This document shows, in pieces, positions 61,528 through 64,000 of a DNA stretch of 64,000 nucleotides (positions within the stretch are counted from its first letter, which is position 1; every line of letters begins with the position of its first letter). This DNA is from Stackebrandtia nassauensis DSM 44728 (GTDB taxonomy: Bacteria > Actinomycetota > Actinomycetes > Mycobacteriales > Micromonosporaceae). The translations under genes and the position numbers were made by a program. Where the stretch lies: assembly GCF_000024545.1 (NCBI RefSeq), contig NC_013947.1, positions 3,100,001 through 3,164,000 of the forward strand, written 5' to 3'. The notes beneath the pieces are model-generated. The model made no database searches, had not been told where the DNA came from, and worked only from the letters and a program-made list of their open reading frames with translations.

Positions 61528-62042
61528 CCGTCCGTGCCCCGGGCCGCCTGCCAGTGCACGACCAGCTCGTCGAAGGTCCTGTGCACCGAACCGGGCGCGG
61601 CCAGTGGCGGCTCGGGATAGGCCTCGTCCAGGACGGTGGAATGGCCGAAACCGCTGGGCAGCAACAGTCGGAACACCACGATCGGCCGCTCGTCACACCA
61701 CGCGCGGATCAGCCACCGGCGCGGCCCCGACTCGACCTCCCAGCCGGTCACCTCGGACCACGGGATCGTGTGCCGTCCGACGGCCTTGACCATGGTGACG
61801 CCCTCGTCGTCGAACACCAGCCGCTCGCGCAGCTTCGCGATCGCGCTGACACCCAGTACCAGCAACAGCAGGCACAGCAGCCAGACCAGCACCAGCTTCT
61901 CCGGCTGCCCGTCGGCTCGCATCGTGGCGGCTCTGCGGGTCATCGGGACCAGCCCGGCGAAGCACAGCAGCGCGATGCCCGCGAAGGTCAGCAGGGTCGG
62001 CCAATGGCGCAGGACGAGGCGGTCGCCGGAAGCGTCGGTCAT
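61524..62042 (-). CDS. Membrane protein with PH-like domain
   Basis: 172 residues. Two helices (LLTFAGIALLCFAGLVPM and LVLVWLLCLLLLVLGVSAIA) are followed by a small cytoplasmic PH-like domain (LVFDDEGVTMVKAVGRHTIPWSEVTGWEVESG). Similar bacterial PH-domain proteins are common in actinobacteria with no fixed role. The start is ATG 62042. It converges on the GNAT gene and overlaps its stop by 4 bp. Confidence 0.78.
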   Translation of the reverse strand: MTDASGDRLVLRHWPTLLTFAGIALLCFAGLVPMTRRAATMRADGQPEKLVLVWLLCLLLLVLGVSAIAKLRERLVFDDEGVTMVKAVGRHTIPWSEVTGWEVESGPRRWLIRAWCDERPIVVFRLLLPSGFGHSTVLDEAYPEPPLAAPGSVHRTFDELVVHWQAARGTDG

Positions 62043-62090
62043 TCCGAGACCCTAACCGGCCTGTTAGATTCGCAACCGGGTCTCATCCCA

Positions 62091-62105
62091 GGGAGGTCTG
62101 TCATT
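62091..62105 (+). promoter_or_regulatory. Shine-Dalgarno site pointing to an ATT start codon for the small kinase
   Basis: GGGAGG at 62091-62096, spacer TCTGTC, then ATT CAC ACT at 62103. No ATG, GTG or TTG occurs in frame between 62040 and the P-loop methionine. Confidence 0.55.
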
Positions 62106-62618
62106 CACACTCCGGCGGCGGCACCGGTCACGCGAAGCATCGTCCTGGTCGGTCTGATGGGCACGGGCAAGACCACGACCGGACGGCTGGTCGCCGAGGC
62201 GCTCGGCCTGCCCATGACCGACAGCGACGCGTACCTCAACGAACGCTACGGCCACAGCGCCAACCAGATCGCCGAAACCCTCGGCCCGGACGTGTTGCAC
62301 GCCCGCGAGGCCGAACACGTGCTGGACGCGTTGGAGCGAACGCCGCGCGTCATCGCCGCCGCGGCCAGTGTCGTGGAGGACCCGCGGGTGCGCGAGGCGC
62401 TGCGGACGCCGTTCGTGGTGTGGCTCGACGCCCCCGACGCGGTGCTGGAGCAGCGGATGCAGTCCAGTTCGCACCGGCCCGACTTCGACCCCGAGACGCT
62501 GCGGGCCCGGCGCGAACCCCACTACCGGGAACTGGCGGACCTGACCGTCGACGTGGCCGCCAACCGTCCCGAACCGGCGGCGCGGCTCATCCTCGACGCC
62601 GTCGGCGCGTCGAAGTGA
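62103..62618 (+). CDS. Shikimate-kinase-like small P-loop kinase
   Basis: 171 residues from the ATT at 62103. P-loop VGLMGTGKTTTGRL, acidic DSDAYLNERYG, HAREAEHVLDAL and the lid/adenine region RREPHYRELADLTVDV follow the shikimate kinase plan. The glycine-rich substrate loop (GGG in AroK) is AAAASVV here, so shikimate is probably not the substrate. A gluconate kinase-like or unknown small-molecule kinase is possible. It lies 68 nt before zwf. Confidence 0.75.
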   Translation: MHTPAAAPVTRSIVLVGLMGTGKTTTGRLVAEALGLPMTDSDAYLNERYGHSANQIAETLGPDVLHAREAEHVLDALERTPRVIAAAASVVEDPRVREALRTPFVVWLDAPDAVLEQRMQSSSHRPDFDPETLRARREPHYRELADLTVDVAANRPEPAARLILDAVGASK

Positions 62619-62686
62619 CCGCGCATATAGGAATCAAGTGTCGTAACCGAATTTTTGGGTAAAGTCAGCCACGGGGTGCTTGATTC

Positions 62687-64000
62687 GTGACTGCCACTGT
62701 TCCGCGTGCTGACGCGCTGGTCCTGTTCGGAATCACCGGCGATCTCGCCAAGAAGATGCTGTTCCCGGCGCTCTACCACCTGGCCAAACGCGGGCGGCTC
62801 GACATTCCCGTCGTCGGGGTCGCCGCCGCCGACTGGGACGACGCGGCGCTGCGCGAACACGCCTACGCCGCGGTGGTCGCGTCGGTCAAACGCGTCAACA
62901 AGGCCGTGTTCGAGAAGCTGGCCTCGCAGCTCAGCCTCGTCACCGGCGACTTCAAGGACCCGGGGACCTTCGACCGGCTGCGCGACGAGGTGAAGGGACT
63001 GGGCTACCTGACCCACTACCTGGCCATCCCGCCGTCGCTGTTCACGACGGTGGCGCAGTCGCTGGCCACAGTGGGGCTGAACCAGAACTCGCGGCTGGTG
63101 GTGGAGAAGCCTTTCGGGCACGACCTGGACTCGGCCAAGCGTCTCGACGTCGAACTGGCCCGGTACTTCGACGAGGAACACCTGCTGCGCGTCGACCACT
63201 TCCTGGGGTCCGAACCGGTCGAGGGCCTGAAGGTCTCCCGTTTCGCCAACACCCTGTTCGCAACCACTTTGCACCGCACCTGTGTCGACAATGTTCAGAT
63301 CAGCCTGGCCGAGGACTTCGACGTCGCCGACCGAGGCTCCTTCTACGACGCCGTCGGCTGTGTGCGCGACGTGTTCCAGAACCACCTGTTGCAGGTGCTC
63401 AGCTTCCTGACCATGGAACCGCCGAGCACCCCCGACGCCAAGGTCGAGAAGCTCGAGAAGTGGCGGGTGCTGCACGCGGCCCGCACCATCGAACCGGCCG
63501 ACACCGTCCGGGGTCAGTACCACGGCTATCTCGACGTCGACGGCGTGAAACCGGACTCGAACACCGAGACCTTCGTGGCAGTGAAACTGTGGATCGACAA
63601 CTGGCGCTGGTCGGGGGTGCCGTTCTACATCCGCAGCGGCAAGTGCCTGGCGTTGAGCGCCACCGAGATCGTCGTCGAAATGCGCCGACCGCCCATCGAC
63701 CTGTACCCGGCGCTGAACGGCGCCACACCGCCCAACCTGATCCGGTTCCGGCTCGAACCCGAGGCCGGGCTCAGCATCGACGTGATGGTCAAGAAACCCG
63801 AGGACGGCGAGGACGCCCGCCCGGTTCCCGTCGACGTCGACTTCGCCAAGGCGCTGGGGCGGGAGGAACTGCCCTACGAGAACATCCTCGACGGCGCGAT
63901 CACGGGCGACCGGGAGTACTTCACCTCGTTCCCGGTGGTGGAGGAGTGCTGGCGGATCGTGTCGCGCATCATCGACACCACGGACACCCCGATCCGTTAC
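62687..64000 (+). CDS. zwf: Glucose-6-phosphate dehydrogenase (3' end beyond window)
   Basis: 438 codons visible. It oxidises glucose 6-phosphate to 6-phosphogluconolactone, the first step of the oxidative pentose phosphate pathway. FGITGDLAKKMLFPALYHL binds NADP. VVEKPFGHDL and LLRVDHFLGSEPV contain active-site motifs; the usual LGKE is LGSE here. VPFYIRSGKCL follows as expected. The GTG start at 62687 has a weak GGGGTG upstream. Confidence 0.94.
   Translation, partial: MTATVPRADALVLFGITGDLAKKMLFPALYHLAKRGRLDIPVVGVAAADWDDAALREHAYAAVVASVKRVNKAVFEKLASQLSLVTGDFKDPGTFDRLRDEVKGLGYLTHYLAIPPSLFTTVAQSLATVGLNQNSRLVVEKPFGHDLDSAKRLDVELARYFDEEHLLRVDHFLGSEPVEGLKVSRFANTLFATTLHRTCVDNVQISLAEDFDVADRGSFYDAVGCVRDVFQNHLLQVLSFLTMEPPSTPDAKVEKLEKWRVLHAARTIEPADTVRGQYHGYLDVDGVKPDSNTETFVAVKLWIDNWRWSGVPFYIRSGKCLALSATEIVVEMRRPPIDLYPALNGATPPNLIRFRLEPEAGLSIDVMVKKPEDGEDARPVPVDVDFAKALGREELPYENILDGAITGDREYFTSFPVVEECWRIVSRIIDTTDTPIRY

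Overview
The window is chromosomal DNA from a high-GC Gram-positive actinomycete. The evidence is the strong G/C bias at third codon positions, many GTG starts, several apparently leaderless genes, and marker genes such as whiA, rbpA, an imuA'-imuB-dnaE2 SOS cassette and a SARP/AfsR-type regulator. A Stackebrandtia/Glycomyces-like organism would fit the gene mix, but that is a guess and not shown by the sequence. I see no rRNA, tRNA, CRISPR array, transposase or phage gene.

Layout. 1-4910: a LexA-controlled mutagenesis cassette on the minus strand (imuA', imuB, dnaE2; dnaE2 runs off the left edge). 4911-5923: a noncoding kilobase with two pure short tandem arrays (8-bp and 7-bp units), G-rich on the plus strand. 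5924-8341: a convergent cellulose-degrading pair, a secreted GH6 cellulase and a membrane-anchored AA10 LPMO, each with an identical TGGGAGCGCTCCCA operator and sharing a terminator. 8484-13507: a quinone-reductase-like enzyme, an AlkA-like glycosylase under a perfect palindrome, a secreted protein resembling an S8 protease without its catalytic domain, and a GH16 enzyme. 13508-23118: a duplicated MFS exporter. Both copies carry a related 5' leader and a strong hairpin, and two large STAND regulators (HTH-NB-ARC-TPR and SARP-NB-ARC-TPR) sit beside them. 23128-25124: a phytanoyl-CoA-type dioxygenase pair with a divergent AraC regulator.

25517-32834: a tightly overlapping four-gene envelope operon: GtrA-like flippase, GT2 fused to a GT-C membrane glycosyltransferase, a second processive GT2, and a large secreted sugar dehydrogenase with PKD and DUF1349-like modules. 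32844-34562: a fused glycine/sarcosine-dimethylglycine methyltransferase for glycine betaine synthesis. 34630-41100: mixed genes (a secreted peptidoglycan-binding protein, an epimerase-like protein, a DUF4190 protein, a DUF4185 protein, thymidine kinase, an MFS transporter and a glycerophosphodiester phosphodiesterase). 41104-53488: the conserved actinobacterial core block: Hsp70-like membrane protein, uvrC, rapZ, yvcK, whiA, gap, pgk, tpiA, a peptide-type ABC binding lipoprotein, secG and rbpA. 53536-62618: a membrane molybdopterin oxidoreductase, an acyl-CoA synthetase, a beta-lactamase-fold protein, a truncated LysR gene with two tandem metallo-beta-lactamase-fold hydrolases, and a MerR/GNAT pair sharing one symmetric promoter. 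A small kinase follows, and then zwf, which runs off the right edge.

The points I find most unusual are the duplicated exporter with its leader and twin six-codon ORFs, the symmetric divergent MerR promoter, the complete lipid-linked glycosylation operon with a GT2/GT-C fusion, two genes whose best Shine-Dalgarno site points to an ATT start codon, and the tandem arrays.
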